A DNA stretch of 55,386 bases. Source: an uncultured Bacilli bacterium. GTDB taxonomy: Bacteria; Bacillota_I; Bacilli_A; RF39; UBA660. The notes under the pieces are model-generated. The model saw only the letters and a list, made by a program, of their open reading frames with translations. It did not search any database and was not told where the DNA came from. Both the position numbers and the translations under genes were made by a program. The DNA lies in the NCBI GenBank assembly GCA_910584255.1, contig CAJTXV010000010.1, forward strand, positions 1 to 55,386, in the 5' to 3' direction. Positions within the stretch are counted from its first letter, which is position 1, and each line of letters starts with the position of its first letter. This document shows, one piece after another, positions 1 through 8,940 of the stretch.

Positions 1-95
1 GGTGTGAGAGGGAAAAATATTCAATATTTTATTGAAAAGTTTTCTCTACTCGATTGCAAAAAAGTGAGTTTTTCCTATACGAAATAAGAGTTTTG

Positions 96-104
96 TGATA
101 TAAT
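96..104 (+). promoter_or_regulatory. Extended -10 promoter for the first gene
   Basis: TGATATAAT lies about 25 bases before the start codon at 129: a TGn extension followed by a consensus TATAAT. No good -35 box is visible at the expected distance, as is usual for extended -10 promoters. Confidence 0.55.
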
Positions 105-128
105 ATAGCCGATTTAAGAGGTGATATT

Positions 129-794
129 ATGGATTTTAGAAAAAGGGGCTGGGAGAAATCTTTTTATGAAAAAATAGGTGTCCGTAAGCTAAAAGAATGT
201 ATTTTAAGATGCACTTTACTTTTACCTAAAGCAGGACTTAGAGATAAAACTAGTTATTTTTTAAAAAGAGGAAATGGTCTTCAGGACTTAAAGGACCACA
301 AAAAATATTTATGGTATAACGGTTTATTTCATGGCATTGCTTTTGTTTCATTTGTTTGTGCTTCTATGCCTATCTTTTTATTGGTACCTCTTTTAATTTC
401 ACAGGCCTATCTAGTAATGATTCAACGATATAATTATATTCGAATTAAGGAAGCCGTTGAAAAGCATCAAGATCATGAGCAAAAAAGAATTAAAAATCTA
501 AAGATATATATTTTAGAAACCGATGCTAAATTAAGACATCATCAAGTAGAGTTATATAAGTATCGCTTTGGAAGATATATAACATTGAGTGAGTCTTTAG
601 ATGATATTTTGAATCAGGCTTCTTATTTTGAACTTCTATATTACAAAAAATTATTTGATCAGTTAGAAAGGGCTAATCAAGAAGGATGTTGGTATTCAGA
701 GGAATTTGATGTTCCTTCTTTAGATGGATATCGTTCTGATAAAATATTATTTTTAAATTATGATACTTCTAAGAATTATGACGTGAAAAGGTAG
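129..794 (+). CDS. Hypothetical membrane protein, 221 aa
   Basis: I do not recognise the family. A hydrophobic hairpin at about residues 67-98 should form two membrane segments with very little between them. The N-terminal 60 residues are basic and the C-terminal half is hydrophilic, with a helical charged stretch at about 100-140, so both ends are probably cytoplasmic. The start is set by an AGAGGTGAT ribosome site seven bases upstream. It has its own promoter and a terminator follows, so it is probably monocistronic. Function unknown. Confidence 0.7.
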   Translation: MDFRKRGWEKSFYEKIGVRKLKECILRCTLLLPKAGLRDKTSYFLKRGNGLQDLKDHKKYLWYNGLFHGIAFVSFVCASMPIFLLVPLLISQAYLVMIQRYNYIRIKEAVEKHQDHEQKRIKNLKIYILETDAKLRHHQVELYKYRFGRYITLSESLDDILNQASYFELLYYKKLFDQLERANQEGCWYSEEFDVPSLDGYRSDKILFLNYDTSKNYDVKR

Positions 795-814
795 ATTTCT
801 ATTTAATTTATTTT

Positions 815-850
815 AGAGAAAATTTTAATTTTTCTCTTTTCTTTTTTTTA
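815..850 (+). terminator. Rho-independent terminator
   Basis: AGAGAAAA pairs with the TTTCTCT downstream around a short T-rich loop, followed by a long T run. Confidence 0.6.
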
Positions 851-859
851 TGGTTATTC

Positions 860-865
860 TATAAT
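860..865 (+). promoter_or_regulatory. -10 box of the promoter for the broken gene at 905
   Basis: A consensus TATAAT lies about 40 bases before the ATG at 905; a T-rich stretch occupies the -35 position. Confidence 0.4.
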
Positions 866-904
866 AGCAAGACATAAGTAATATAGTGTTAAGAGGGAAA
901 ATAT

Positions 905-1065
905 ATGGATGAAATGGTTGAAAAAAAATTCAAATAGCAACGGGAGGGAAGTGCTATTTAAAATACGATCCCAAAAAATATGATATTGAATATGTAGAGG
1001 GGAAATCGGCAATTATATTAAGAAGATTGAGAGAGAATCAAGTAGTAGAAATTTTTAGTGATTAG
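905..1065 (+). pseudogene. N-terminal part of a frameshifted gene (A8 slip site)
   Basis: An ATG with a good ribosome site (AGAGGG at 892-897) opens a frame that stops after 10 codons. At 921-928 there is a run of eight A. Reading on in the -1 frame from there gives about 46 sense codons (IQIATGGKCYLKYDPKKYDI, and on to VVEIFSD) before a TAG at 1063. The -1 frame has no start codon of its own, because a TGA lies at 919. The two halves make sense only if joined. Either one A was lost from the run, or an A AAA AAA slippery site is used for programmed -1 frameshifting. The family is unknown. Confidence 0.45.
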
Positions 1066-1070
1066 GACAA

Positions 1071-1619
1071 TTGAAGCATTATAGTGATCAAGGTTATTTA
1101 TTGTTAACACCAGTCAATGCCTTGAATAGTAGTACTGGTCTTCGTTCTCGAATTACAGATTTTTCTTACTTAATTGATGATTCGAATGGAAGTCTTATTC
1201 TATATAATTTGGATCAACAATCAAAATGTTTTAACAAAGTATATGTTGATAAGGAAGTAAATAAAATTTTGAGAGCTCCTACTGTATTGGTTTCAGAAAG
1301 AGTACAATCAGATTTAGGTAATCTTGAGGATACTATTATTTATGGTATTAATCCTGAAACATTTGAAGTTAAAACTCCTATATGGAGTGAAATGCAACAA
1401 AGATATATTCCTGTTTATACAAAAAAGCAAGCAATAGAACTACTAAATATTTTGCAAGAACAAGGAAAATGTTTATATCTAAAAAATTTAGATGATTTAT
1501 TAGAAACAACAATTGATTGTGAAGTAACAAGATATCTCACTGAGATGCAAGAATATTTTGATAAACCACTGGAAATGGATGATGAAGAATTTATCAAGAA
1601 ATTTAAAGGTAAATTATAA
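1071..1619 (+). CDS. Hypothetical protein, possibly the C-terminal part of the broken gene at 905
   Basis: The frame opens at 1062 after a TGA and has no ATG. The best start is TTG at 1071, and its AGGA (1064-1067) is only three bases away, which is poor. The product (182 aa if TTG is used) is soluble, acidic at its end and of unknown family. One base gained near 1063 would fuse it to the peptide that ends at 1065, giving about 236 residues. I therefore lean towards one gene with two frame breaks over two genes. Its codons look like real coding sequence throughout. Confidence 0.5.
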   Translation: MKHYSDQGYLLLTPVNALNSSTGLRSRITDFSYLIDDSNGSLILYNLDQQSKCFNKVYVDKEVNKILRAPTVLVSERVQSDLGNLEDTIIYGINPETFEVKTPIWSEMQQRYIPVYTKKQAIELLNILQEQGKCLYLKNLDDLLETTIDCEVTRYLTEMQEYFDKPLEMDDEEFIKKFKGKL

Positions 1620-1622
1620 TAT

Positions 1623-1660
1623 AAAAAGAAATGTATTTGAGAATGTAAATTCTTTTTTTT
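1623..1660 (+). terminator. Weak AT-rich terminator
   Basis: AAAAAGAA pairs with TTCTTTTT across about 19 bases and runs into nine or more T. Confidence 0.35.
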
Positions 1661-1682
1661 TTCTTCTATTTTTCATTTTAAG

Positions 1683-1691
1683 TGATATAAT
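1683..1691 (+). promoter_or_regulatory. Extended -10 promoter
   Basis: TGATATAAT stands about 50 bases before the GTG start at 1744 and should drive the zinc-ribbon/SPFH/lipoprotein group. Confidence 0.55.
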
Positions 1692-1743
1692 AAAATAGAT
1701 GACTTTCTAGTTTTAGGTACAGGTATATAAAGGAGTTTTGTAA

Positions 1744-2505
1744 GTGAAAGCGTTTTTGATTGGATTTTTAGGAGTTATCTTTGGTATTTTCTTTCTTATT
1801 TTTCTATTATATTTACTAATTCGTTTTATATTAAATAAAACAGGTTTTCGGGGAAAGCGTTTATATGATTTATATAAGGAAATCAAAGAAGCAGAAAGTA
1901 GGAATATAGAAAAACATAAACAAGTTTCTAATTTGAATAGTGTTTTACTTCCTAGTATTTTAAGAGATTTTGAAGATTTCAATGAAAAGGAATTTTATAC
2001 AAAAACAGAAGAAACAATTCGAATTATTTTAGATTCGTTAGAAAGAAAAGAAAAAAAGAATTTAGAAAAAGATGATTATCTATTAATCCGAGAAAAGCTC
2101 TTTTTACAGATTGATGATTTGCTTGAAAATAATATTCAAAAAAGATATGATGATATTATTTTTCACAAACATGCAATAAAGTCTTATAAAAATCTAAAAG
2201 GTATGATAAAATTAGAAGTGTCAAGTTCTTTAGAATATTACTATGAGGAAAAAAGAGATGGAGCGGTTGTAGTTCCAAGCAAGTACAAAAAGCAAACACG
2301 GTATACAACCACCTTTGTGTATGTCTATGATACGAAACAAGCGGGGTTTGATTTTAGGATACTTGGAATTACTTGTCCTTCCTGTGGTGGACCCATTTCC
2401 AATTTAAGAGCAAAGAAATGTTCGTATTGTCAAAGTGGAATTCATTTTCAGGTTGCTTCCTTAGCAAAATCTTGGAAAGTAATAGATCTAAAAGAAGATA
2501 ATTGA
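1744..2505 (+). CDS. Membrane-anchored zinc-ribbon protein, 253 aa
   Basis: GTG start with AAAGGAG eight bases upstream. Residues 1-28 form one membrane segment, followed by a charged, probably coiled-coil region (about 40-160). The C-terminal part contains CPSCGG and, 13 residues on, CSYCQSG: a four-cysteine zinc ribbon. It sits 18 bases before an SPFH-domain gene that also ends in a zinc ribbon. In Bacillus, the ydjGHI genes combine zinc-ribbon or membrane proteins with the SPFH protein YdjI, and YdjH is about the same length. Equating this gene with ydjH is inference from size and context. Confidence 0.6.
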   Translation: MKAFLIGFLGVIFGIFFLIFLLYLLIRFILNKTGFRGKRLYDLYKEIKEAESRNIEKHKQVSNLNSVLLPSILRDFEDFNEKEFYTKTEETIRIILDSLERKEKKNLEKDDYLLIREKLFLQIDDLLENNIQKRYDDIIFHKHAIKSYKNLKGMIKLEVSSSLEYYYEEKRDGAVVVPSKYKKQTRYTTTFVYVYDTKQAGFDFRILGITCPSCGGPISNLRAKKCSYCQSGIHFQVASLAKSWKVIDLKEDN

Positions 2506-2523
2506 CGTAGGAGGTAAGAAAAA

Positions 2524-3675
2524 ATGGGTTTAATTAAAGCAGCAGTTCAATCAGTGGGTGGAACTTTACATGATCAATGGCAAGATTTGATTCAATGTGA
2601 AGATATGGGAAATGAGCTTTTAATGAAAAAAGTTACTACACCTACAGGACAAATTTCAAAAGGAAGTAGGGTAATTGTAGCACCTGGGCAAATGGCTGTC
2701 ATTATGGATTCTGGTGCGATTCTAGATGCAACTGCAGAATCAGGCGTATATGAATATGACCAATCTAGTTCCCCATCCTTCTTTGGTGGACAGTTTGGAG
2801 CTGTATTTAAAGAAATGTGGCAAAGATTTAAATACAATGGTACTCCGGCCAAAGGACAATCTGTTTATTATTTCAATACAACAGAAATCTTAGGAAATAA
2901 ATTTGGAACGGCAACTCCAATTATTTTCCAAGATTGGTCTCATCCAATCCCAAATCAAATGACAGGAACTTATGCACCGATGAGAGTAGAAGTACGTTGT
3001 TATGGTACATATACTTTTTCTGTAGGAGATCCAGTCACATTTATGCAGAATGTTGCAGGAGCAGGAGATGAGTATCGAGTTGATCAAATTACAGATCAAA
3101 TGAGAGCAGAAGTCATTGGTTCTTTCCAAAATGTCTTAAATGAGCTTGGAACGGCAGAACATAAAGTTCCTGTTATGGAACTTCCTAGTCGTACAGATGA
3201 AATTAAAAAGACGATGGATGAAAAAGTATTTGATGCTCCAATTCGAGAAAGAGGATTGCAATTACGTGGTTTCATCGTAGAAAGCGTTTCTTTAGATGAA
3301 GAGTCTAGTAAGAAGATTGACAATTATGAATTATCATCAAATTCTATGATGCAACAAGGTACATTAGTTGGTGCTTATGCAAATGCAGTTCAAGATGCTG
3401 CAAACAATGAAAACGGAGCAGCTCAAGGATTTATGGGACTTGGTATGATGAATATGACATCTGGTGGAATGGTTGGTGGAGCCGCAACTACGCCATTTCA
3501 AAATCAATCAGGAATGAAGGATATGAAAGCAGTGGATCCATATCAACAGCCACCTACCTCAGGAGTAGGTACTTCGAATGACGTAACAAGTGTGAAATTC
3601 TGTAGTAACTGTGGTCATCCAGTGGATGGCAACTTCTGTAGTAATTGCGGAACAAAATTAGGAAAAGAAAGGTGA
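2524..3675 (+). CDS. SPFH-domain protein with C-terminal zinc ribbon (YdjI-like)
   Basis: 383 aa. The N-terminal 270 residues match the SPFH/virion-core-like family typified by B. subtilis YdjI: start MGLIKAAVQSVGGTLHDQW, then a GQMAVIMDSGAI strand region and a helical stalk. A Gly/Met-rich low-complexity segment (about 290-320) leads to a C-terminal zinc ribbon, CSNCG-x8-CSNCG. Such proteins form membrane-associated scaffolds; YdjI takes part in recruiting PspA to the membrane in Bacillus. No pspA gene is present here. Ribosome site GGAGG is eight bases from the ATG. The stop lies five bases before the downstream lipoprotein start. Confidence 0.8.
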   Translation: MGLIKAAVQSVGGTLHDQWQDLIQCEDMGNELLMKKVTTPTGQISKGSRVIVAPGQMAVIMDSGAILDATAESGVYEYDQSSSPSFFGGQFGAVFKEMWQRFKYNGTPAKGQSVYYFNTTEILGNKFGTATPIIFQDWSHPIPNQMTGTYAPMRVEVRCYGTYTFSVGDPVTFMQNVAGAGDEYRVDQITDQMRAEVIGSFQNVLNELGTAEHKVPVMELPSRTDEIKKTMDEKVFDAPIRERGLQLRGFIVESVSLDEESSKKIDNYELSSNSMMQQGTLVGAYANAVQDAANNENGAAQGFMGLGMMNMTSGGMVGGAATTPFQNQSGMKDMKAVDPYQQPPTSGVGTSNDVTSVKFCSNCGHPVDGNFCSNCGTKLGKER

Positions 3676-3680
3676 GAGAA

Positions 3681-4199
3681 ATGAAAAAAATTACAAAATT
3701 ATCAATTGTGTTATTGGTAGGTCTTCTAGTGTTTACAGGATGTTCTGATAAGGATGACAAGAAGGTAGACAAGGATTCTAACAAAGAAAGTGGTATTCAA
3801 GAAAATAAGGATTCTAAAGTATTACGCTGTACAAAAACAGGGGAAGTAACAACTGGGGTAGATGCAGATCTTACTTATGAAGTTACTTATACTGGTTCTT
3901 ATGTTGATAAGGTACATACAGTAGAAAAATTAACATCTGATAATGAGCAATATTTAAATCAATATAAAACATTACTAGAAGCTGGGTATGCACCTTATAA
4001 AGATGTAAAATATTATGACTATGATATTCAAGTAAAAAATGGTGTGTTAACTAGTACAGTCGATATTAACTATGCAAAAATTGATACAGACAAAATGATT
4101 GAAATTGATTCTAATAATTCTCTGTTAATTAAAGATGGAAAGATAAAACTTTCAGATATTCAATCAATGTATGAACAAATTGGGGCTGTTTGTAAATAA
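3681..4199 (+). CDS. Lipoprotein, 172 aa
   Basis: The start at 3681 is preferred to the upstream in-frame ATG at 3645 because GGTGAGAG precedes it and it gives a clean lipoprotein signal: MKKITK, hydrophobic core, then the lipobox VFTGC with Cys at about residue 18. The mature part opens with a Lys/Asp-rich linker and continues as a small beta-rich domain beginning LRCTKTGE. Repeated Tyr/Asp residues suggest an extracellular ligand or protein contact. Family unknown. It is probably co-transcribed with the SPFH gene and ends at a terminator. Confidence 0.75.
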   Translation: MKKITKLSIVLLVGLLVFTGCSDKDDKKVDKDSNKESGIQENKDSKVLRCTKTGEVTTGVDADLTYEVTYTGSYVDKVHTVEKLTSDNEQYLNQYKTLLEAGYAPYKDVKYYDYDIQVKNGVLTSTVDINYAKIDTDKMIEIDSNNSLLIKDGKIKLSDIQSMYEQIGAVCK

Positions 4200-4223
4200 G
4201 ATGCCATTTGGTATCTTTTTTTA
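4200..4223 (+). terminator. Rho-independent terminator
   Basis: GATGCC, a four-base loop, GGTATC, then seven T. One G-T pair in the stem. Confidence 0.7.
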
Positions 4224-4239
4224 TTAAAAGGAGAAAACT

Positions 4240-5136
4240 ATGTTAGAGGTTAAGAATATTTCAAAGTCTTATGGTCGTCATTTAGCAGTAGATCACTTAT
4301 CTTTTGAAGTAAAACAGGGAGAAATCTTTGGACTTTTGGGGGAGAATGGGGCAGGAAAAACGACTACGTTTCGAATGATTATGGGACTCTTAGAACCAAA
4401 TTCTGGAAGTATTACTTTGGATGGAGAAAAAATCGATTACACAGTTACAGATTCCATTGGATTTGTAACGGAAGAAAGAAGTCTACTTACGAAGCTTACA
4501 GTACAGAATCAACTATTATATTATGGAATTTTAAAGGGAATGAGTGAAGACGTTATTTTAAAAAGACTGGATGAGTGGTTAGAACGATTTGGAATTCTGG
4601 AGTATAAAAATCGTAAAATTAAGGAACTATCTAAGGGAAATCAACAAAAAATTCAGTTTATTGCAGGGATTATTAATGAACCAAAACTACTTATTTTGGA
4701 TGAACCATTTTCAGGATTAGATCCAATCAATGTAAAAATGTTTCAAGAAGCAATTTTGGAATTAAAAGAAAAAGGATGCTCTATTATTTTTTCTTCTCAT
4801 CAAATGGAACATATTGAACTTTTTTGTGAAAAACTAGTGATTTTAGTAAAAGGAAAAGTTGTATTAAGTGGGTATTTAAAAGATATCAAGAAAGAGTATC
4901 GAAAAAAGAATATTTTTATTCAAGGAGATATTTCTGTAGACAAATTAAAAAAAGTTCCTGGAGTACTTGATATTGTTTCTACTCCGAAAGAATACGAAGT
5001 AAAAATTGAAAGTGAGAAAGTAGTGGATTCTGTATTTCAAGCAATTTCTAAAAATAAGATTACAAAATTTGTGGTAGAGGAAGCTAGCTTAAATGAAATT
5101 TTTATTGAGAAAGTGGGGGAATCTTATGACAAGTAA
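4240..5136 (+). CDS. ABC transporter ATPase (NatA/YhaQ type)
   Basis: 298 aa. Walker A GENGAGKTT at about residue 38, signature LSKGNQQK (about 130), Walker B LLILDEPFSGLD (about 150), H-loop SSHQ. The signature with NQQK instead of the usual GGQ is typical of NatA/EcsA-like ATPases that pair with ABC-2 permeases. The C-terminal 80 residues form the usual regulatory extension. AAGGAG precedes the ATG. The end overlaps the permease gene by 11 bases, so the two are translationally coupled. Substrate unknown; sodium or drug extrusion is typical of the family. Confidence 0.88.
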   Translation: MLEVKNISKSYGRHLAVDHLSFEVKQGEIFGLLGENGAGKTTTFRMIMGLLEPNSGSITLDGEKIDYTVTDSIGFVTEERSLLTKLTVQNQLLYYGILKGMSEDVILKRLDEWLERFGILEYKNRKIKELSKGNQQKIQFIAGIINEPKLLILDEPFSGLDPINVKMFQEAILELKEKGCSIIFSSHQMEHIELFCEKLVILVKGKVVLSGYLKDIKKEYRKKNIFIQGDISVDKLKKVPGVLDIVSTPKEYEVKIESEKVVDSVFQAISKNKITKFVVEEASLNEIFIEKVGESYDK

Positions 5137-6442
5137 ATTTTGGTTTTTGGCAAGACAGAGTTTAAATAAGAAAATCAAAACAAAATGGTTTTTATTTGCG
5201 AATCTCTTACTAGCAGTAGTCATTATTGGTCTTTTAAATATGGATAGTATTATTAGTTTCTTTGGTGGAGATTTTTCATCAGATACACAGATTTTATTAC
5301 TAGATGAGACAAAAAATACGGAGGAAATTTTTAAGACATCTTTGGTTCTAGCAGAGGAAAGTTTTGATTTAGATCATGATATTATCTTGGAAACATTCAC
5401 TAAAGATGTAAAAGAATTAGAAAAAGAGTTAAAGGAAAATGATAAAATTGGGATTGTTCTTGAAAGTGATTCAGAGAATTATTTAAAAGCAAAAATTATT
5501 TCAAATCAAAAAATTGATACGATTTCTTATCAAGCAATTGTACAAGCATTAAATACTTCTAAAATGCAAGTAGCCATGATGAAAACCAATATTCAGAGTG
5601 CAGAGTTACAAAAGATTACTTCCAATATATCAATTGACCGTTTGATTTTAAATGATCAATCTAAAACAGAGGATGAGGCAACGGCAATGATTATGAGTAC
5701 TGTTTTTCCAACACTTATTTTACCATTCTTTATGTTGGTTATTTTCTTAGTACAAATGATTGGTACGGAAATTAATGAAGAAAAATCAACGAGAAGTATG
5801 GAAATTATTATTTCGAATGTAAGTCCAAAAACGCATTTCTTTTCGAAGGTTCTTGCTTCTAATGCTTTTGTTTTAATTCAAGGTGTATTACTGATTTTAT
5901 ATTCAGGAATTGGATTTTTAATTAAAAGTATGGTACAAGTAGGTAGTAACAGTCAAATTACTGATAGTATTTCAAGTATTTGGGATAGTCTTAGTCAAAC
6001 GGGAATTATGGATAGGTTACCTTTGATTCTTGGTGCAACTCTTGTACTAATGATTTTATCGTTTATTGCTTATTCTTTAATTGCTGGTATTCTAGCTTCT
6101 ATGACTGTCAACATGGAAGACTTTCAACAAATTCAAACCCCTATTATGATGATTTGCTTATTAGGATATTATTTAGCGATTATGGCAGGAATGTTTGAGG
6201 GATCTGTATTGATTCGAATTTTATCTTACGTCCCATTTATTTCTTGCTTATTAGGACCAGCTCTTCTTGTGATTGGAGAAATAGGTATTCTGGATATTGG
6301 GATTTCTGTCTTATTACTTTGTGGATTTATTTACTTTATGACAAAATATGGATTAAAAATTTATAAAGTAGGAATTTTAAATTACTCAACAGATAAAATG
6401 TGGAAGCGTCTATGGAGGGCAGCAAAACAAAAAGAATCTTGA
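5126..6442 (+). CDS. ABC-2 type permease (NatB/YhaP type)
   Basis: 438 aa from the ATG at 5126, chosen because GTGGGGGA lies just upstream; an in-frame ATG at 5093 would be deep inside the ATPase gene. One N-terminal membrane segment (about 24-42) is followed by an extracytoplasmic domain of about 170 residues. Five or six further segments cluster in the C-terminal half, including LILPFFMLVIFLVQMIG and the NEEKSTRSMEIIIS motif typical of NatB-like permeases. Partner of the preceding ATPase. Confidence 0.85.
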   Translation: MTSKFWFLARQSLNKKIKTKWFLFANLLLAVVIIGLLNMDSIISFFGGDFSSDTQILLLDETKNTEEIFKTSLVLAEESFDLDHDIILETFTKDVKELEKELKENDKIGIVLESDSENYLKAKIISNQKIDTISYQAIVQALNTSKMQVAMMKTNIQSAELQKITSNISIDRLILNDQSKTEDEATAMIMSTVFPTLILPFFMLVIFLVQMIGTEINEEKSTRSMEIIISNVSPKTHFFSKVLASNAFVLIQGVLLILYSGIGFLIKSMVQVGSNSQITDSISSIWDSLSQTGIMDRLPLILGATLVLMILSFIAYSLIAGILASMTVNMEDFQQIQTPIMMICLLGYYLAIMAGMFEGSVLIRILSYVPFISCLLGPALLVIGEIGILDIGISVLLLCGFIYFMTKYGLKIYKVGILNYSTDKMWKRLWRAAKQKES

Positions 6443-6453
6443 AAATTTTTTTG

Positions 6454-6481
6454 AGGTACCTTTCAAAAAAGGTGCTTTTTT
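6454..6481 (+). terminator. Rho-independent terminator
   Basis: AGGTACCTTT pairs with AAAGGTGCTT (two G-T pairs), followed by six T. Confidence 0.7.
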
Positions 6482-6523
6482 CATGCTTAGAAGTGTATAA
6501 AAGTGTAAAGAAGCATACATTCT

Positions 6524-6554
6524 TTGAGATATTTCCCGATTTTTTTAGTATAAT
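6524..6554 (+). promoter_or_regulatory. Promoter for the MacB-like ABC gene
   Basis: TTGAGA and a consensus TATAAT separated by 19 bases, about 28 bases before the start codon at 6582. Confidence 0.5.
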
Positions 6555-6581
6555 ACTAATGGTTTATATCAAGGAGGTAAC

Positions 6582-8885
6582 ATGTTAGAATTAAAAAATA
6601 TAAAGAAAAGTTATAAGACAGGAGACTTTATACAACATGCTTTAAAGGGTGTGTCTATTACTTTTCGTAAAAATGAATTTGTAGCGATATTAGGAACTTC
6701 TGGTAGTGGTAAGACAACTTTACTAAATATTATAGGAGGTCTAGATTGTTATGATAGTGGGGATTTAATTATTAATAATAAATCCACAAAAAAATATAAA
6801 AATTTAGATTGGGATCGTTATCGAAATAATTGTGTGGGATTTATTTTCCAAAATTATAATTTGATTAGTCATATCAGTATATTAGATAATGTGGAAATGG
6901 GAATGACTCTAAGTGGTGTTAGTGCTAAGGCAAGAAAAAGAAGAGCAAAAGAAGCACTAAAAAAAGTTGGTTTAATTGACCATATTCATAAAAAACCGAA
7001 TCAGTTATCGGGGGGACAAATGCAACGAGTTGCGATTGCAAGGGCATTAGTTAATAATCCAGATATTATTTTAGCAGATGAGCCAACAGGGGCATTAGAC
7101 ACACAAACTAGTATTCAGATTATGGAGTTAATTAAGGAAATTGCTAAAGATAAGTTGGTAATTATGGTCACTCATAATCCAGATTTAGCTAAAAATTATG
7201 CAACTAGAGTAATTGAATTTAAAGATGGAGAAAAGATTAGTGATAGTAATCCTATTGGAAAACAAGAAGAGGGATCTAAAGAGTTTAAGATTAGAAAAAC
7301 ATCCATGAGTTTTAGAACAGCTTTAAAACTTTCCTTCAATAACATAAGAACAAAGAAGGGAAGAACTATTTTAACTGCCTTTGCTTCTAGTATTGGAATT
7401 ATTGGAATTGCTCTTATTTTGTCCTTATCGAATGGTTTTAAAATTGAAATTGATAATTTTGAAAAAACATCACTTTCTCAAGCGCCGATTACGATTACGC
7501 AACAAGCAATCCAAATGGATCAAGAGATGATGGAAAAGTCATCTAGTCAAAGTAAGAAACTTCCGAAATATCCAACGGCAAAAGAAGTATATGTTCAGGA
7601 GAATCAGTTTGAGGCTATGCTTCATACAAACAAAATTACAAGTGATTTTACAAATTACTTACAAAAATTGGATACAAAATATCTTTCAGGAATTGCTTAT
7701 GAACGTGGAACCAATTTATTAGTAATTAATAAAGATAGTAAAAATCAATATAATTTGGTAAGTACAATGAATGTAGGTAATTCTTCTTGGACTTTACTAC
7801 CTACCAATCCTAATAAAGGAGAAGACGGTGTTGTAGAGAATATGTATGATGTTATTGCTGGTGAAATTAATGAGAATGAGCCTGGATTGATCTTACAAGT
7901 AGATAGTAAAAACCAAATTTATGATACAGTGCTAGAAACTTTAGGATTGAGTGAACAAGAGACTGTATCATTTGATGATATTATGAATCAGGAATTAAAA
8001 GTTGTTTTAAATGATGACTACTATGGGCAACAAGGAAATCTATTTTATCCAAATCAAGATTTAGAAAAACTTTATTATAATGAGAATAGTATTACAGTGA
8101 AAGTACAAGCAATTATTCGTGGAAAAGAAGATAAAGAGCTAGTTACCAATGGGAGTGGTTTTGCCTATACTAATGCTTTAACTGAGATGGTAGTTGAAAA
8201 AAATAAGGAATCCCGCATTGTGAAAGCACAATTAGAAACAGACTATAATATTTTAACCAATTCTCCATTTGATGAATCTACTACGAAAGAATTAATGCTT
8301 GGATATTTGGGATATGATACGATTCCTGTTGCAATTTTCATTTATCCAAAAGATTTTGAAACAAAAGATGAAATTACGAACTATCTAGATCAATATAATA
8401 GAGATAAAAATGCAGAAGAATCCATTGAGTATATGGATATGGCAGAAATGATTTCTTCATTATCAGGAAATATTATGGATGCAATTACAGTTGTATTAGT
8501 CGCATTTTCTTCTATTTCTTTAATTGTATCTAGTATTATGATTGGAATTATTACTTATATTTCTGTACTGGAAAGAACCAAGGAAATTGGAATTTTAAGA
8601 TCTCTTGGGGCTAGAAGTAAGGATGTAAAACGTGTATTTAATGCAGAAACATTTATTATTGGATTAACCTCAGGTGCATTAGGAATTGGAATTGCTTATC
8701 TTTTAACAATTCCAGCGAACCATATTATTGAGAATTTATCAGGACTTACAAATGTTGCGAAGTTGGATATTATTCATGCAATTCTTCTAGTAGCAATTAG
8801 CGTATTCCTAACAGTAATTGGTGGATATATTCCAGCGCGTATTGCAAGTAAAAAAGATCCAGTAGAGGCTTTAAGAACAGAGTAG
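6582..8885 (+). CDS. MacB-like ABC transporter, fused ATPase and FtsX-type permease
   Basis: 767 aa. N-terminal LolD/MacB-type ATPase: Walker A GTSGSGKTT (about 38), signature LSGGQMQR (about 142), Walker B ILADEPTGALD (about 163). Then a membrane segment (about 262-285), an extracytoplasmic domain of about 340 residues, and three C-terminal segments of the FtsX/MacB permease fold, including RTKEIGILRSLGA and a final PVEAL. Family members act as mechanotransmitters for peptide or antibiotic efflux, or in lipoprotein handling. No two-component genes that would mark a bacitracin-type sensor lie nearby. AAGGAGG ribosome site. Confidence 0.88.
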   Translation: MLELKNIKKSYKTGDFIQHALKGVSITFRKNEFVAILGTSGSGKTTLLNIIGGLDCYDSGDLIINNKSTKKYKNLDWDRYRNNCVGFIFQNYNLISHISILDNVEMGMTLSGVSAKARKRRAKEALKKVGLIDHIHKKPNQLSGGQMQRVAIARALVNNPDIILADEPTGALDTQTSIQIMELIKEIAKDKLVIMVTHNPDLAKNYATRVIEFKDGEKISDSNPIGKQEEGSKEFKIRKTSMSFRTALKLSFNNIRTKKGRTILTAFASSIGIIGIALILSLSNGFKIEIDNFEKTSLSQAPITITQQAIQMDQEMMEKSSSQSKKLPKYPTAKEVYVQENQFEAMLHTNKITSDFTNYLQKLDTKYLSGIAYERGTNLLVINKDSKNQYNLVSTMNVGNSSWTLLPTNPNKGEDGVVENMYDVIAGEINENEPGLILQVDSKNQIYDTVLETLGLSEQETVSFDDIMNQELKVVLNDDYYGQQGNLFYPNQDLEKLYYNENSITVKVQAIIRGKEDKELVTNGSGFAYTNALTEMVVEKNKESRIVKAQLETDYNILTNSPFDESTTKELMLGYLGYDTIPVAIFIYPKDFETKDEITNYLDQYNRDKNAEESIEYMDMAEMISSLSGNIMDAITVVLVAFSSISLIVSSIMIGIITYISVLERTKEIGILRSLGARSKDVKRVFNAETFIIGLTSGALGIGIAYLLTIPANHIIENLSGLTNVAKLDIIHAILLVAISVFLTVIGGYIPARIASKKDPVEALRTE

Positions 8886-8910
8886 GAAACACTTTCTATT
8901 CTGTTTTTTT
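8876..8910 (+). terminator. Terminator overlapping the end of the ABC gene
   Basis: AACAGAGTAG (the last ten coding bases, including the stop) pairs with CTATTCTGTT and is followed by a T run. Confidence 0.75.
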
Positions 8911-8912
8911 CA

Positions 8913-8921
8913 TGATATACT
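8913..8921 (+). promoter_or_regulatory. Extended -10 promoter
   Basis: TGATATACT about 20 bases before the start codon at 8941. Confidence 0.4.
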
Positions 8922-8940
8922 AATTTTAGGAGATGGTCAT

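Noticed and set aside
1..95. Tail of an upstream gene
   Set aside because: No frame with coding character ends here. The stretch looks intergenic, with AT-rich partial inverted repeats.
6400..6588. A 62-codon frame over the end of the permease gene and the intergenic region
   Set aside because: It covers a terminator, a promoter and the ribosome site of the next gene, and has no coding character.
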